Assembly (NCBI RefSeq): GCF_001436375.1
Contig: NZ_AZGA01000020.1
Coordinates: forward strand, 62,001 to 126,000
DNA from: Agrilactobacillus composti DSM 18527 = JCM 14202
Lineage (GTDB): Bacteria > Bacillota > Bacilli > Lactobacillales > Lactobacillaceae
DNA: 64,000 bases
Reading direction: 5' to 3'
Numbering within the stretch: the first letter of the stretch is position 1; each line of letters begins with the position of its first letter. The position numbers were made by a program, and so were the translations under genes. Below are positions 1 through 8,357 of this stretch, one piece after another. The notes under the pieces were generated by a model. It did no database searches and was not told the DNA's origin. It was given only the letters and a program-made list of their open reading frames with translations.

Positions 1-2
1 GG

Positions 3-743
3 GGTGCCATGGGCTGGGATCGACCAATGATTGCCAGCACTATCACTGGGATTTTGTTAGGCAAACCTGTGGAAGGAATTACCGTGGGTGCTGCTTTAGA
101 ATTAGTATACATGGGGACCCAATCCATGGGTGGGGTCATCCCGCAAGATTATGGCCTAGGTGGTATTTTTGGCTGTGCCTTTGCAATTTTAGTCAGTGCT
201 AAACCTTCCGTGGCCGTGGCTTTATCCATTCCTTTCAGTATGTTAGGGACGTTGATCTATGACTTATTTAAATTCTGGGCCACTTCTTTAGTCACCCGCT
301 TTCAGACCCACTTGGAAAATCATCAAATCAAGGCTTTTAAACGGCTATGGAATATTCAAGCTTTTGTTTATTTATTAATGTGGTTCTTATTAGGATTTAT
401 CAGTATTTTAGCCGGCACATCTGCTATTAAAGCCCTTGTCAACATGATTCCAACGGTGATCATGAATTCTCTAACGGTTGCCGCGGGCATGTTACCTGCT
501 TTAGGGATGGCTTTATTGATGATCTCCTTGTGGAGTAAAAAATTGGCACCTTATTTCTTCATCGGTTTTGGCTTGGTCGCCTTTTTCAAAGGCACCTTGA
601 TTGAAGTCGCCTTCTTAGGTGCGGCTGTGGCTTTCTTAGCAGTCATTGGCCAAATTGGCAAACACACCAACGGTAATAATGCCCAACCTAAGACTGCTGA
701 AAGTGCCGAAGAAAGTGAAGAGGAGGATTTTTATAATGACTGA
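3..743 (+). CDS. PTS mannose-family IIC component, 5' end off the window
   Basis: Membrane subunit IIC of a mannose/sorbose-family PTS permease that carries an oligosaccharide across the membrane. The reading frame is already open at the left edge, and the visible part begins at the GWDRPM motif that sits well inside family members, so the N-terminus is missing here. Several hydrophobic helices follow, with the family features PQDYGLGG and TVAAGMLPALG. The acidic tail ends FYND. Its last codons overlap the IID start by 8 bp, and the IID ribosome binding site lies inside this gene. The paralogous IIC at 29054 has the same tail and overlap. IIA and IIB are presumably upstream, outside the window. 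The sugar cannot be read from the sequence. Confidence 0.9.
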   Translation, partial: GAMGWDRPMIASTITGILLGKPVEGITVGAALELVYMGTQSMGGVIPQDYGLGGIFGCAFAILVSAKPSVAVALSIPFSMLGTLIYDLFKFWATSLVTRFQTHLENHQIKAFKRLWNIQAFVYLLMWFLLGFISILAGTSAIKALVNMIPTVIMNSLTVAAGMLPALGMALLMISLWSKKLAPYFFIGFGLVAFFKGTLIEVAFLGAAVAFLAVIGQIGKHTNGNNAQPKTAESAEESEEEDFYND

Positions 744-1584
744 TACAACAACAACACCAACTTTTTTGCCAGATAAAAAATCTGAGAAACGCTTCTATAA
801 CAGCTTATTCTGGCGCAGTCAGTGGCTGATGTTTTGTACTTCTTATACCAAACAACAAGCGGTAACGTTCTCTTGGGTCATGCTGCCTTATTTGGAGAAA
901 ATTTACGGTAAAGATACCGATGAATTCTATGCCGCCATGTTACGACATCAAGATTTCTTCAACACCAACGTGGCTGTGGCCCCATTTGTTTTTGGGGTCG
1001 TCACTTCCATGGAAAAAGAAAACAAAGAAAATGGTGTGGAAGCTAAAAGTATCAATGCCTTGAAGTCCAGTTTAATGGGACCGCTCGCTGGTATTGGGGA
1101 TTCTTTACTGGCCAATGGGGTCCGCTTGATCGCCACCGGGATTGCCATCGGTTTCTTCCAACAAGGTAGTTGGTTAGGGCCAATCTTGTTCATGCTACTG
1201 TTGAATATCCCTAACTGGGGTATCAAATGGCTTTCCGGGAAATATGGCTACAAATTAGGCAACACCTTCATCACCGATGCCATGAAATCCGGCACCTTGA
1301 ATCTCATCACCAAAGCGGCTTCCATTGTGGGGTTGATGATGGTGGGGGCCATGTCTGCGCAATATGTCACCTTTAAGACTGTCCTTAAAATCAAGTCGGC
1401 GTCACAAGTGGTGGATATTCAAAAAATCTTTGACATGATCTTGCCAGGTCTCTTGCCACTGCTGTTAGTGCTAGGCTGTTTCTTCTACTTACGTAAAAAG
1501 AACAAACCCGTCCGTGTCCTACTGGCCGTGGTTGTCTTGGCCTTTGTCTTGACCTTCTTAGGCATCACTGGCGCCGCCAAGTAA
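736..1584 (+). CDS. PTS mannose-family IID component
   Basis: IID subunit (282 aa) that pairs with IIC in a mannose-family permease. The start ATG at 736 is preceded by AGGAGG at 721-726 with a 9 bp gap and overlaps the end of IIC by 8 bp, so the two are translationally coupled. Family features seen are LFWRSQWLMF near the N-terminus, SLMGPLAGIGDSLL in the middle, and a hydrophobic C-terminal helix ending LTFLGITGAAK. It closely resembles the IID at 28204-29061, which ends LTFLGITGA, so the window carries two paralogous permeases. The following GH43 gene starts 16 bp downstream, so this belongs to one glycan-use operon. Confidence 0.93.
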   Translation: MTDTTTTPTFLPDKKSEKRFYNSLFWRSQWLMFCTSYTKQQAVTFSWVMLPYLEKIYGKDTDEFYAAMLRHQDFFNTNVAVAPFVFGVVTSMEKENKENGVEAKSINALKSSLMGPLAGIGDSLLANGVRLIATGIAIGFFQQGSWLGPILFMLLLNIPNWGIKWLSGKYGYKLGNTFITDAMKSGTLNLITKAASIVGLMMVGAMSAQYVTFKTVLKIKSASQVVDIQKIFDMILPGLLPLLLVLGCFFYLRKKNKPVRVLLAVVVLAFVLTFLGITGAAK

Positions 1585-1599
1585 AGGTGGTTTTTCAAG

Positions 1600-2523
1600 A
1601 TGATGCAAAATGGTCAACCTTGGCTGGATACCACCGGCCAACCCATTCACGCCCATGGTGGTTGCATCCTTAAATACCAGGATTGGTATTATTGGTATGG
1701 TGAAGATCGCCGGGCTGATTATTATGTCAGTTGTTACCGCTCCCAAGACTTAATGCACTGGGAATTTCGCAACCACATTTTAACCACTACGTCACCTTTT
1801 AAGGCTGAACGCTTTCAAGCGACAGCTGGTCTGGTGAATAGTGATGGCACCAAAGTCAATATTGAACGACCCAAGGTTTTGTATAATCCGAAGACTGAAA
1901 GATTTGTCCTATGGGCCCATTTTGAAAACGGCCGGGATTATCGGGAAGCAGCGGTGTTGGTTGCCTCGGCAGCTACACCAGATGGGGATTTTACCGAACA
2001 CGGCCATTTTCGACCTTTTGGGAACATGTCCCGGGACTGTACCGTGTTTGTGGATGCTGATCAGGCTTATTTCATTTCCGCCGCCCGGGGCAATGCAGAT
2101 ATTCATATTTACCAGTTGAGTAGTGACTATCTGAATGTCACTCGCCTGGTGAATCGGCTATGGTCTAATGAATTTCGGGAAGCCCCGGTTCTGTTCAAAC
2201 ATGACGGCTTGTATTATATGCTGACTTCTGGCACCAGCGGCTGGCGGCCTAACCAAGGCAAGTATGCGGTGGCTTCAGCCATTGCGGGCAGCTGGTCGGA
2301 TTTACAGGACTTTGGGGATGCTACTACCTTTGATAGCCAACCTGCGTTTGTTTTAAAAAATGGCAACCAAGTCATTTATGTGGGGGACCGTTGGGGTGGC
2401 GCTAAACATTATCAAGATTCCAGCTATGTATTTTTACCTTTAGAGATTACCAGCCAGCAGGTGATATTGAAGCACAAAGCCCGTTGGTTTATCGCAGCTC
2501 ACAATTTTGTGTTTAAAGATTAG
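1600..2523 (+). CDS. Short GH43 glycosidase, exo-beta-1,3-galactanase type
   Basis: Intracellular glycosidase of family GH43 (307 aa, one five-bladed propeller, no signal peptide). The N-terminal AHGG plus YYWYGED pattern, ERPKVLYN (putative acid Glu89), REAPVLF, TSGTSGWRPN and DSQPAFVL (Gln247) match what I know of subfamily 24 exo-beta-1,3-galactanases. In those a glutamine replaces the usual catalytic aspartate base. I infer action on galactan-type side chains; other GH43 activities remain possible. The SD AAAGGTGG at 1583-1590 supports the start at 1600, and a second ATG follows directly. A paralogue lies at 27224-28141 in the other PTS locus, so each permease has its own copy. Confidence 0.8.
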   Translation: MMQNGQPWLDTTGQPIHAHGGCILKYQDWYYWYGEDRRADYYVSCYRSQDLMHWEFRNHILTTTSPFKAERFQATAGLVNSDGTKVNIERPKVLYNPKTERFVLWAHFENGRDYREAAVLVASAATPDGDFTEHGHFRPFGNMSRDCTVFVDADQAYFISAARGNADIHIYQLSSDYLNVTRLVNRLWSNEFREAPVLFKHDGLYYMLTSGTSGWRPNQGKYAVASAIAGSWSDLQDFGDATTFDSQPAFVLKNGNQVIYVGDRWGGAKHYQDSSYVFLPLEITSQQVILKHKARWFIAAHNFVFKD

Positions 2524-2586
2524 TTTATAAATTTTGACAGATTTTAAAAAACACTAGCAGTTAACTTATTAAGAAAAGAGGGCGAC

Positions 2587-3705
2587 ATGATGCAAGATTG
2601 GGCACAGACAACCTTAGATCAGATTTATGCCAAAACCAAAGCTACCGTCCAGCGCATTGGACCTAGTGCGATTCCTTATATTGCAGAAGACGGTCATTAT
2701 CAAGCAGATATGGCTAAAAAAGATATTATTTGGTGGACCAATGGCTTTTGGGGCGGGACTTTGTGGCAATTAAACCACTACCGACCAGACGCTGCTTTAG
2801 CAGCAGCTGCCATCGCCAACGAAGTGGATTTAGACCAAGCTTTCTTGAAATATCAAGGCTTGCACCACGATGTGGGCTTTATGTGGCTACCCACAGCGGT
2901 TGCTCACTATCGGCTGGATGGCGATGACCGGGCTTATTGGCGGGGTCGGCATGCGGCCGATTTATTAGCAGGCCGTTACAATCCCGTGGGCAAGTATTTG
3001 CGCTCTTGGAACCGGGACCGGGCCGGTTGGGTGATCATTGATTCTATGATCAACATTCAACTGTTGTATTGGGCCAGTGCTGTCACCAAAGACCCTCGGT
3101 TTAAAGAAATTGCCAATAACCACGCGGATACGGTGATGCAAAATCACGTCCGGGCTGACGGGTCGGTGGCCCATATTGTGATCTTTGACCCCAACACCGG
3201 TGCGGCTTTACGCACCGATGGGGGTCAAGGCTATGAAGTGGGCAGCAGTTGGTCCCGGGGGCAAGCCTGGGCCTTATATGGCTTTGCCTTGGCTTATCAT
3301 CATACCCACGAAGCCCGTTACTTAGAGACCGCCAAACGGGTAGCCCACTACTTCTTAGCCAATATTGAAAATACCGATTACGTGCCTTTAGTGGACTTTA
3401 GAGCCCCACAAGAACCACAAACTTTTGATACTTCCGCCGGGACCACGGCAGCTTGTGGCCTGTTGGAAATTGCCAAGAGTGTTTCTGAAAATGAACGTCC
3501 CCTGTATCAAAATGCCGCCGAAAAAATGTTACACAGCATTAGTGCTAAGTATGGCAATTTCGATACGGCTACCGATAGCATTTTAAGTGGGGCTACCACA
3601 GCCTATCACGATGAAAAAGGCCAAAACACCAATTTGATTTATGGGGATTATTACTTTATAGAAGGGCTGTTGCGTTTAACTGGAAAGGACTTTTTAATTT
3701 GGTAG
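2587..3705 (+). CDS. GH88 unsaturated glucuronyl hydrolase
   Basis: Cytosolic (alpha/alpha)6-barrel enzyme (372 aa) that hydrates the unsaturated uronic acid a polysaccharide lyase leaves at an oligosaccharide end. Family landmarks are WWTNGFWGGTLW, HHDVGFMW (Asp95), GWVIIDSMINI (Asp152) and GQGYEVGSSWSRGQAWALYG. The two aspartates correspond to the essential pair Asp88/Asp149 of Bacillus unsaturated glucuronyl hydrolase. These motifs fit GH88 better than GH105. In related bacteria GH88 next to a mannose-family PTS handles glycosaminoglycan disaccharides. Here the plant-type neighbours suggest unsaturated glucuronate on plant or bacterial glycans, which is inference. No lyase gene is visible, so substrate would have to come in already cleaved. 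Confidence 0.88.
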   Translation: MMQDWAQTTLDQIYAKTKATVQRIGPSAIPYIAEDGHYQADMAKKDIIWWTNGFWGGTLWQLNHYRPDAALAAAAIANEVDLDQAFLKYQGLHHDVGFMWLPTAVAHYRLDGDDRAYWRGRHAADLLAGRYNPVGKYLRSWNRDRAGWVIIDSMINIQLLYWASAVTKDPRFKEIANNHADTVMQNHVRADGSVAHIVIFDPNTGAALRTDGGQGYEVGSSWSRGQAWALYGFALAYHHTHEARYLETAKRVAHYFLANIENTDYVPLVDFRAPQEPQTFDTSAGTTAACGLLEIAKSVSENERPLYQNAAEKMLHSISAKYGNFDTATDSILSGATTAYHDEKGQNTNLIYGDYYFIEGLLRLTGKDFLIW

Positions 3706-5789
3706 AAAAAATGATTCTGTCCACTTTTAAGTTGGGTCCAATCACGGCACGGTATTTGAAAGATAATCGCGGTCATGTCAGTTGGACAATTTATCCAACC
3801 AAGCGGGCCACGGATTTTGTTTTACGAACCGATACGCAAGTCCATAGTTTGGTTCAAGCCAAATTAGTGCAAGATGCTTATGACAAAAATTTTAGCAATG
3901 GGGTCAGCATGTATCGCAGTGCCACCACCCAGAGCTTGACTTACAACAAACAACAGGTCAAAGAAGATAGCGATACTATCAGTGTGGCGACCTATCTCAA
4001 AGACCATTGGGACAATACTTATATCCATACCCTGTGTTATCACAAAGACACGGCATATTTAGGGGTGCGGACGACTTTTACCAATGAAAGCGACGCTGTT
4101 CAACATTTGGCATTACTCAGCAGTTTTTGTTTGAGTGGGCTCAGCCCTTTCACTGATAAGAATCCCGTGGGGCAATTGGAACTGGTGCGGTTTCGTTCGA
4201 AATGGGCCATGGAAGGCCGCATTGAGCGCCGACCAATTGAAGATTATGACTTGGAAGAAAGCTGGAAGGCTTCTGGATTGGCTGTGGCAAAATTTGGCCA
4301 ACTGGGGTCGATGCCTGTCCGGCGTTTTTTCCCCATTGTGGGTTTGACCGATGCCAGTCAAGATGTGACTTGGTTGGTTAAATTAGCAGGGGCGGCCAGC
4401 TGGCAGTTAGAAGCGCTACGCTTAGATGATGAATTAGTGCTCACCGGGGGCTTGCCTGATCAAGACTATGGCCAATGGCAAAAAACCGTTGAACCTAAGG
4501 CCAGCTTCACCACCCCTTGGGCCTACATCACAGTGGGCAGTGGCCGTTTAGAAGCCGTGGCCCATAACTTTGCGCCAACCACCAAGGCTGATAAATTACC
4601 CGTGGTCTTCAATGAATGGGCCACTAGCTGGGGCAAACCCAGTGAAAGTTCGGTTGAAACCACGGTGGCCGCCCTCAAAGCCCATGACATCGACTACTAT
4701 GTGATCGATGCGGGCTGGTTTGCGGATAAAAATGGCGACTGGCAGACCAATCATGGGGATTGGCAAGTTTATCAACAGGCTTTTCCCAATGGCTTAAAAG
4801 CCGCCACCAAGACCATCCATGCCGCCGGTTTAAAAGCCGGTTTATGGTTTGAAATGGAAACCGTGGGGGCAGCTGCTGAACAATTTCAAAACACCGCCCA
4901 TTTGGCTAAAAAGCACGATATCCCAATTACTGCCGGGACCCGGCGCTTTTGGGATATGCGTGATTCTTGGGTGCAAAGCTATCTGACGGGAAAAGTCATC
5001 GAGACTTTAAAGACTAACAACTTTGATTATTTGAAAATTGATTATAACGATAGTTTAGGGGTCGGGGTAGATAGTCCTGAAGGTTTGGGCGCTGGTTTAG
5101 AAGACTTGATTGACAACAGTTTAAAGTTTATCCATCAAATCAAGGCCGACTGTCCCGATATGGTCATTGAAAATTGTTCCTCCGGGGGTCATCGCCTGAC
5201 CCCAGCCTTCATGGACATAACAGATTTCTCCTCATTTTCAGATGCCCATGAATCCAGCTGTATCCCTTTAATTGCGGCCAATGAACAAAACATTGTGCCG
5301 GCTACGAAAAATCTCATTTGGGTGGTACTCCATCCAGAAGCTGAACCAGATGAATTCATTTATCGCTTAGTTAGTGGCTTTCTGGGTCGGATTTGCTTAT
5401 CCGGGAATGTGACGGGCTTAACCAGTGATCAGTGGCAAACTGTTGACGCCGCCTTAGCTTTATACCAGCGCTGTGCCCCGTTGATCAGCAGTGGTGTCCC
5501 GTTGCGCTTTGGCCCGGACGTGTTAAGTTATCACGACCCCCAAGGCTGGCAAGTAGCTGGTTTTAGTGACACAGCAGATTTAAAAACTGCTGGACAAGTT
5601 TTGCTGGTGGCCCATACCTTTGACCAACCCGGTCTTGATCGGGCGGTTTTACCAGAATTAGGCCAAGGCTGGCAGGTGCAAGCCGACTTTGGTTGTGCTG
5701 ACCTAGCCTTAGATTTAAACACGAATGTGACTTTAAACTTGAACAACCACAACTTTGGGGCTCATGTTTGGTTATTGGAGCGGCGCTAA
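3699..5789 (+). CDS. GH36 alpha-galactosidase-like glycosidase
   Basis: Retaining GH36 enzyme (696 aa): N-terminal beta-supersandwich, central TIM barrel, C-terminal beta domain. The predicted nucleophile is Asp448 in YLKIDYND and the acid/base Asp515 in SFSDAHES. The expected NEWATSWG, DAGWF and GLWFEMETV strands are all present. The nucleophile context KIDYN instead of KWDMN and the changed acid/base loop place it away from standard raffinose/melibiose enzymes, so the sugar in the minus-one site may differ (for example beta-L-arabinopyranose or a substituted galactose). I chose the TTG start at 3699: SD AAAGGA lies 9 bp upstream and the start overlaps the GH88 stop by 7 bp. An ATG at 3711 is the alternative. 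Confidence 0.82.
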   Translation: MVEKMILSTFKLGPITARYLKDNRGHVSWTIYPTKRATDFVLRTDTQVHSLVQAKLVQDAYDKNFSNGVSMYRSATTQSLTYNKQQVKEDSDTISVATYLKDHWDNTYIHTLCYHKDTAYLGVRTTFTNESDAVQHLALLSSFCLSGLSPFTDKNPVGQLELVRFRSKWAMEGRIERRPIEDYDLEESWKASGLAVAKFGQLGSMPVRRFFPIVGLTDASQDVTWLVKLAGAASWQLEALRLDDELVLTGGLPDQDYGQWQKTVEPKASFTTPWAYITVGSGRLEAVAHNFAPTTKADKLPVVFNEWATSWGKPSESSVETTVAALKAHDIDYYVIDAGWFADKNGDWQTNHGDWQVYQQAFPNGLKAATKTIHAAGLKAGLWFEMETVGAAAEQFQNTAHLAKKHDIPITAGTRRFWDMRDSWVQSYLTGKVIETLKTNNFDYLKIDYNDSLGVGVDSPEGLGAGLEDLIDNSLKFIHQIKADCPDMVIENCSSGGHRLTPAFMDITDFSSFSDAHESSCIPLIAANEQNIVPATKNLIWVVLHPEAEPDEFIYRLVSGFLGRICLSGNVTGLTSDQWQTVDAALALYQRCAPLISSGVPLRFGPDVLSYHDPQGWQVAGFSDTADLKTAGQVLLVAHTFDQPGLDRAVLPELGQGWQVQADFGCADLALDLNTNVTLNLNNHNFGAHVWLLERR

Positions 5790-6583
5790 TGATAAAAAAG
5801 ACAAAGTATCAAGTGATTTGTTCCGACTTAGATGGGACGTTATTGAATTCTAATAAGGTCATCGACCCAAAAGACCAGGCCACCATTCAAGCTTGGCAAG
5901 CAGCCGGCAATTTCTTTGGCATTACTTCCGGGCGCACACTTTGGGGCGTCCATAAAGCCCTGGGGTCTAGTATAACGCCGGATTTCATTGTGTATTTGAA
6001 TGGGGCCTATGTACAAACAATCCAGGGTCGGCTGGTGAAACGCCTGTTAGCTAATCAATTAAGTTTAGCAGTGCTTACAAAAATAGCCCCAATTACCACT
6101 GCCAAATTAATGGTGGTGTTAGGGGACCAGACCCGGCGTGTTGTAGATACGCCCAAACAAGCCGATGAAATCACCAAAAATCAGCTGGTGGGCATGTTGC
6201 AACAAGCAACGCCCCCGTTGTTATCCAAAATTTCCTTGGTGACCCCAGATGATGCTGTGGACCAACAAGTTTATCAATTGGTCGCCGATATGCCAGTGGC
6301 AGTCACCACTTCCGATGTGCACTATGTGGAGATTGCTAGCCAAAATGTTTCTAAGTTGAGCGGCTTAGAAATTGCCTTGGCGGACACGGTGCCTCTAGAT
6401 CGGGTCATTGCCATGGGGGATTATGCCAATGATTTAGAAATCATCAGCGGCGTGGGTTGCGGTTATGCTGTGGCTAACGCGGTGCCCATTATCAAACAGG
6501 CGGCGCAAAAGGTGACTGTGGATCACGACCATCAGCCCATGACCCATATTGTGGCTGAGATCACTGATCAGTTAGACCAATAA
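5789..6583 (+). CDS. Cof-type HAD hydrolase (sugar phosphatase-like)
   Basis: Haloacid-dehalogenase phosphatase of the Cof/HAD-IIB family (264 aa). Motif I SDLDGTLL supplies the nucleophile and acid/base aspartates, motif II is in GITSGRT, and motif IV is MGDYANDLEII. The ATG at 5789 shares one base with the GH36 TAA (TAATG), a classic coupled start. It may dephosphorylate the sugar phosphate produced by PTS import, which is inference from its position between PTS and glycosidase genes. Cof proteins are promiscuous, so the substrate is unknown. Confidence 0.88.
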   Translation: MIKKTKYQVICSDLDGTLLNSNKVIDPKDQATIQAWQAAGNFFGITSGRTLWGVHKALGSSITPDFIVYLNGAYVQTIQGRLVKRLLANQLSLAVLTKIAPITTAKLMVVLGDQTRRVVDTPKQADEITKNQLVGMLQQATPPLLSKISLVTPDDAVDQQVYQLVADMPVAVTTSDVHYVEIASQNVSKLSGLEIALADTVPLDRVIAMGDYANDLEIISGVGCGYAVANAVPIIKQAAQKVTVDHDHQPMTHIVAEITDQLDQ

Positions 6584-6599
6584 GGTAGGCTTTGACCAG

Positions 6600-6710
6600 T
6601 GGCCACCACCAGCCACTTTGGGCAATGTACGTAACGAATCGTATTTCATAAAAATTAATCAAAAAATGCAGAACTATCACTGGTGGCCAAGTAGGTTGAC
6701 GGTGATAGTT
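6600..6710 (+). promoter_or_regulatory. Possible RNA switch or attenuator before the GH43 xylosidase
   Basis: The 151 bp gap between the HAD gene and the xylosidase holds a 9 bp hairpin, AACTATCAC (6672-6680) with GTGATAGTT (6702-6710), followed by TTTGCGATTTT. Its loop contains TGGTGGCCA (6681-6689), the exact reverse complement of TGGCCACCA at 6600-6608. The upstream arm could therefore pair with the hairpin loop, giving alternative folds. It could simply be a weak intercistronic terminator. Confidence 0.4.
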
Positions 6711-6734
6711 TTTGCGATTTTAGGAGCGATAAGT

Positions 6735-8336
6735 ATGACAAAAATTAAAAATCCAATTATTCCGGGCTTTAGTCCCGACGCCAGTGTCTTACAAGTGGGC
6801 CAAGATTATTACCTGACCACCTCCACCTTTGAATGGTGGCCTGGGGTGGAGATTTATCATTCTCAAGATTTGGTGAACTGGACGGTCGTGGCCAATCCCT
6901 TGACCCGCTTGAGTCAAGTTGATCTGCGGGGGAATTATAATTCCGGCAGCATTTGGGCACCTCACTTGAGCTATGCCCAGGGGAAGTTCTGGCTGATTTA
7001 TACCGATGTGAAGACGCGGGGCGCTTATAAAGATACGCTAAATTACCTGATTTCTGCGGATAACATCGAAGGCCCATGGAGTGAACCCAGCTTTATCAGC
7101 GCCAGCGGCTTTGACCCTTGTGTTTTCCACGATGAGGATGGCAAGAGTTATGTGATCAACATGTTGTACGACCAGCGTTTGGATAAGCCGGGCTTTGCTG
7201 GCTTGGTGATTCAAGAGCTAGATTTGACGAAACGGCAATTGGTGGGGGAGCGCCAGCACTTTTTCACCGGCACGGACTTGGGTGTGTGTGAAGGTCCGCA
7301 AATGCTGAAAAAAGATGGCTGGTATTACCTGCTATGCGCCGCCGGGGGCACCGGTTACAGTCACGCCGCCACCGTCTGCCGTAGCCGTAATGTCTACGGC
7401 CCTTATGAGGTTTCCCCGTATCAGCCCCTGTTGACCACTAAAACTGATCCAGACAATCCCCTACAAAAATCCGGCCACGCCAGTTTTGTGGAAGTTAACC
7501 CCGACGAATGGTACATCGTCCACATATCCGCCCGACCTTTGCGGGAAAAGGGTGTCCAACGGGGGAACTGTCCCCTGGGTCGGGAGACCTCCTTACAGCC
7601 CTTAGACTGGATCGAGGATTGGCCCCGCTTAGCTAATGGCACCACGTCACCGGATTTATGGGTGACTGCCCCAAGTATTGGAGAAAATGTCACCCAACGC
7701 CAGGATTATTCAGAAAATGTGGATTTTGGGACTATTTCAAAGCTGCCAATAGCCTTCAAATCACTGCGGGCACCTTTAGGGACCCGGGCGTCCTTAACCG
7801 CCCGTCCCGGTTACTTGCGCCTATTTGGCACCCAGAGTATCACCAGTGTGCATGAACAAACCCTGGTGGCCCGGCGTTGGCAGGCCTTTGATTTTCGGGT
7901 GGAAACAGAACTGTCCTTTGAGCCCAAGAGTTTCCAACAATTGGCCGGGCTCGTGTTATTTTATGACACTGATAACTATCAATATTTACAGTGCTCCTAT
8001 GATGAAGATACCCAGAAAGCCTACTTGCAGATCGAAGTGGCTGAGTTAGGGGAGCATCATTATGCTTCAGAGCACCACGTACTTTCAGAAAACACCGTAA
8101 AATTAGCGGTTACTGTCCACAAAACCGCCAGTCAGTTTTACATTTTTGCAGGCGGCCAATGGGTCACGTTCGGCCCAGTTCTACCAGCGGACCACATCTC
8201 TGATGACTATATCAAAGACCATGGCAAACTAGCCTTCACCGGGGCCATGGTGGGGATCTGTGCCCAGGATTTAGACCAACATAGCAGCCATGCCGACTTT
8301 AAATATTTCAACTATCAAGAAACTCATGCTGAATAA
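6735..8336 (+). CDS. xynB: GH43 beta-xylosidase
   Basis: Inverting beta-1,4-xylosidase (533 aa) that releases xylose from xylo-oligosaccharides in the cytosol. An N-terminal five-bladed propeller carries Asp15 (GFSPDASV), Asp127 (SGFDPC) and Glu186 (VCEGPQM). These align almost exactly with Asp14/Asp127/Glu186 of Selenomonas SXA. A C-terminal beta-sandwich completes the active site, as in GH43 subfamily 11. Length matches the family (about 535). The start ATG at 6735 follows TAGGAG by 8 bp; earlier in-frame codons lack an SD. It may also cut alpha-L-arabinofuranosides, as related enzymes do. Released xylose would enter the phosphoketolase pathway. Confidence 0.92.
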   Translation: MTKIKNPIIPGFSPDASVLQVGQDYYLTTSTFEWWPGVEIYHSQDLVNWTVVANPLTRLSQVDLRGNYNSGSIWAPHLSYAQGKFWLIYTDVKTRGAYKDTLNYLISADNIEGPWSEPSFISASGFDPCVFHDEDGKSYVINMLYDQRLDKPGFAGLVIQELDLTKRQLVGERQHFFTGTDLGVCEGPQMLKKDGWYYLLCAAGGTGYSHAATVCRSRNVYGPYEVSPYQPLLTTKTDPDNPLQKSGHASFVEVNPDEWYIVHISARPLREKGVQRGNCPLGRETSLQPLDWIEDWPRLANGTTSPDLWVTAPSIGENVTQRQDYSENVDFGTISKLPIAFKSLRAPLGTRASLTARPGYLRLFGTQSITSVHEQTLVARRWQAFDFRVETELSFEPKSFQQLAGLVLFYDTDNYQYLQCSYDEDTQKAYLQIEVAELGEHHYASEHHVLSENTVKLAVTVHKTASQFYIFAGGQWVTFGPVLPADHISDDYIKDHGKLAFTGAMVGICAQDLDQHSSHADFKYFNYQETHAE

Positions 8337-8357
8337 GCTTAAAGGAGACGATTAACC

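Noticed and set aside
541-560. TGGCACCTTATTTCTT as a third sigma-54 promoter
   Set aside because: It lacks the TTGCW -12 element and lies inside the IIC coding sequence, away from any gene start.
2587-3705. GH105 rhamnogalacturonyl hydrolase
   Set aside because: The HDVGF and GWVIIDSMINI motifs and the aspartate pair fit GH88 better.
3699-3713. ATG 3711 as the GH36 start
   Set aside because: The AAAGGA SD is correctly spaced for TTG 3699 but about 21 bp from the ATG; kept only as the alternative.
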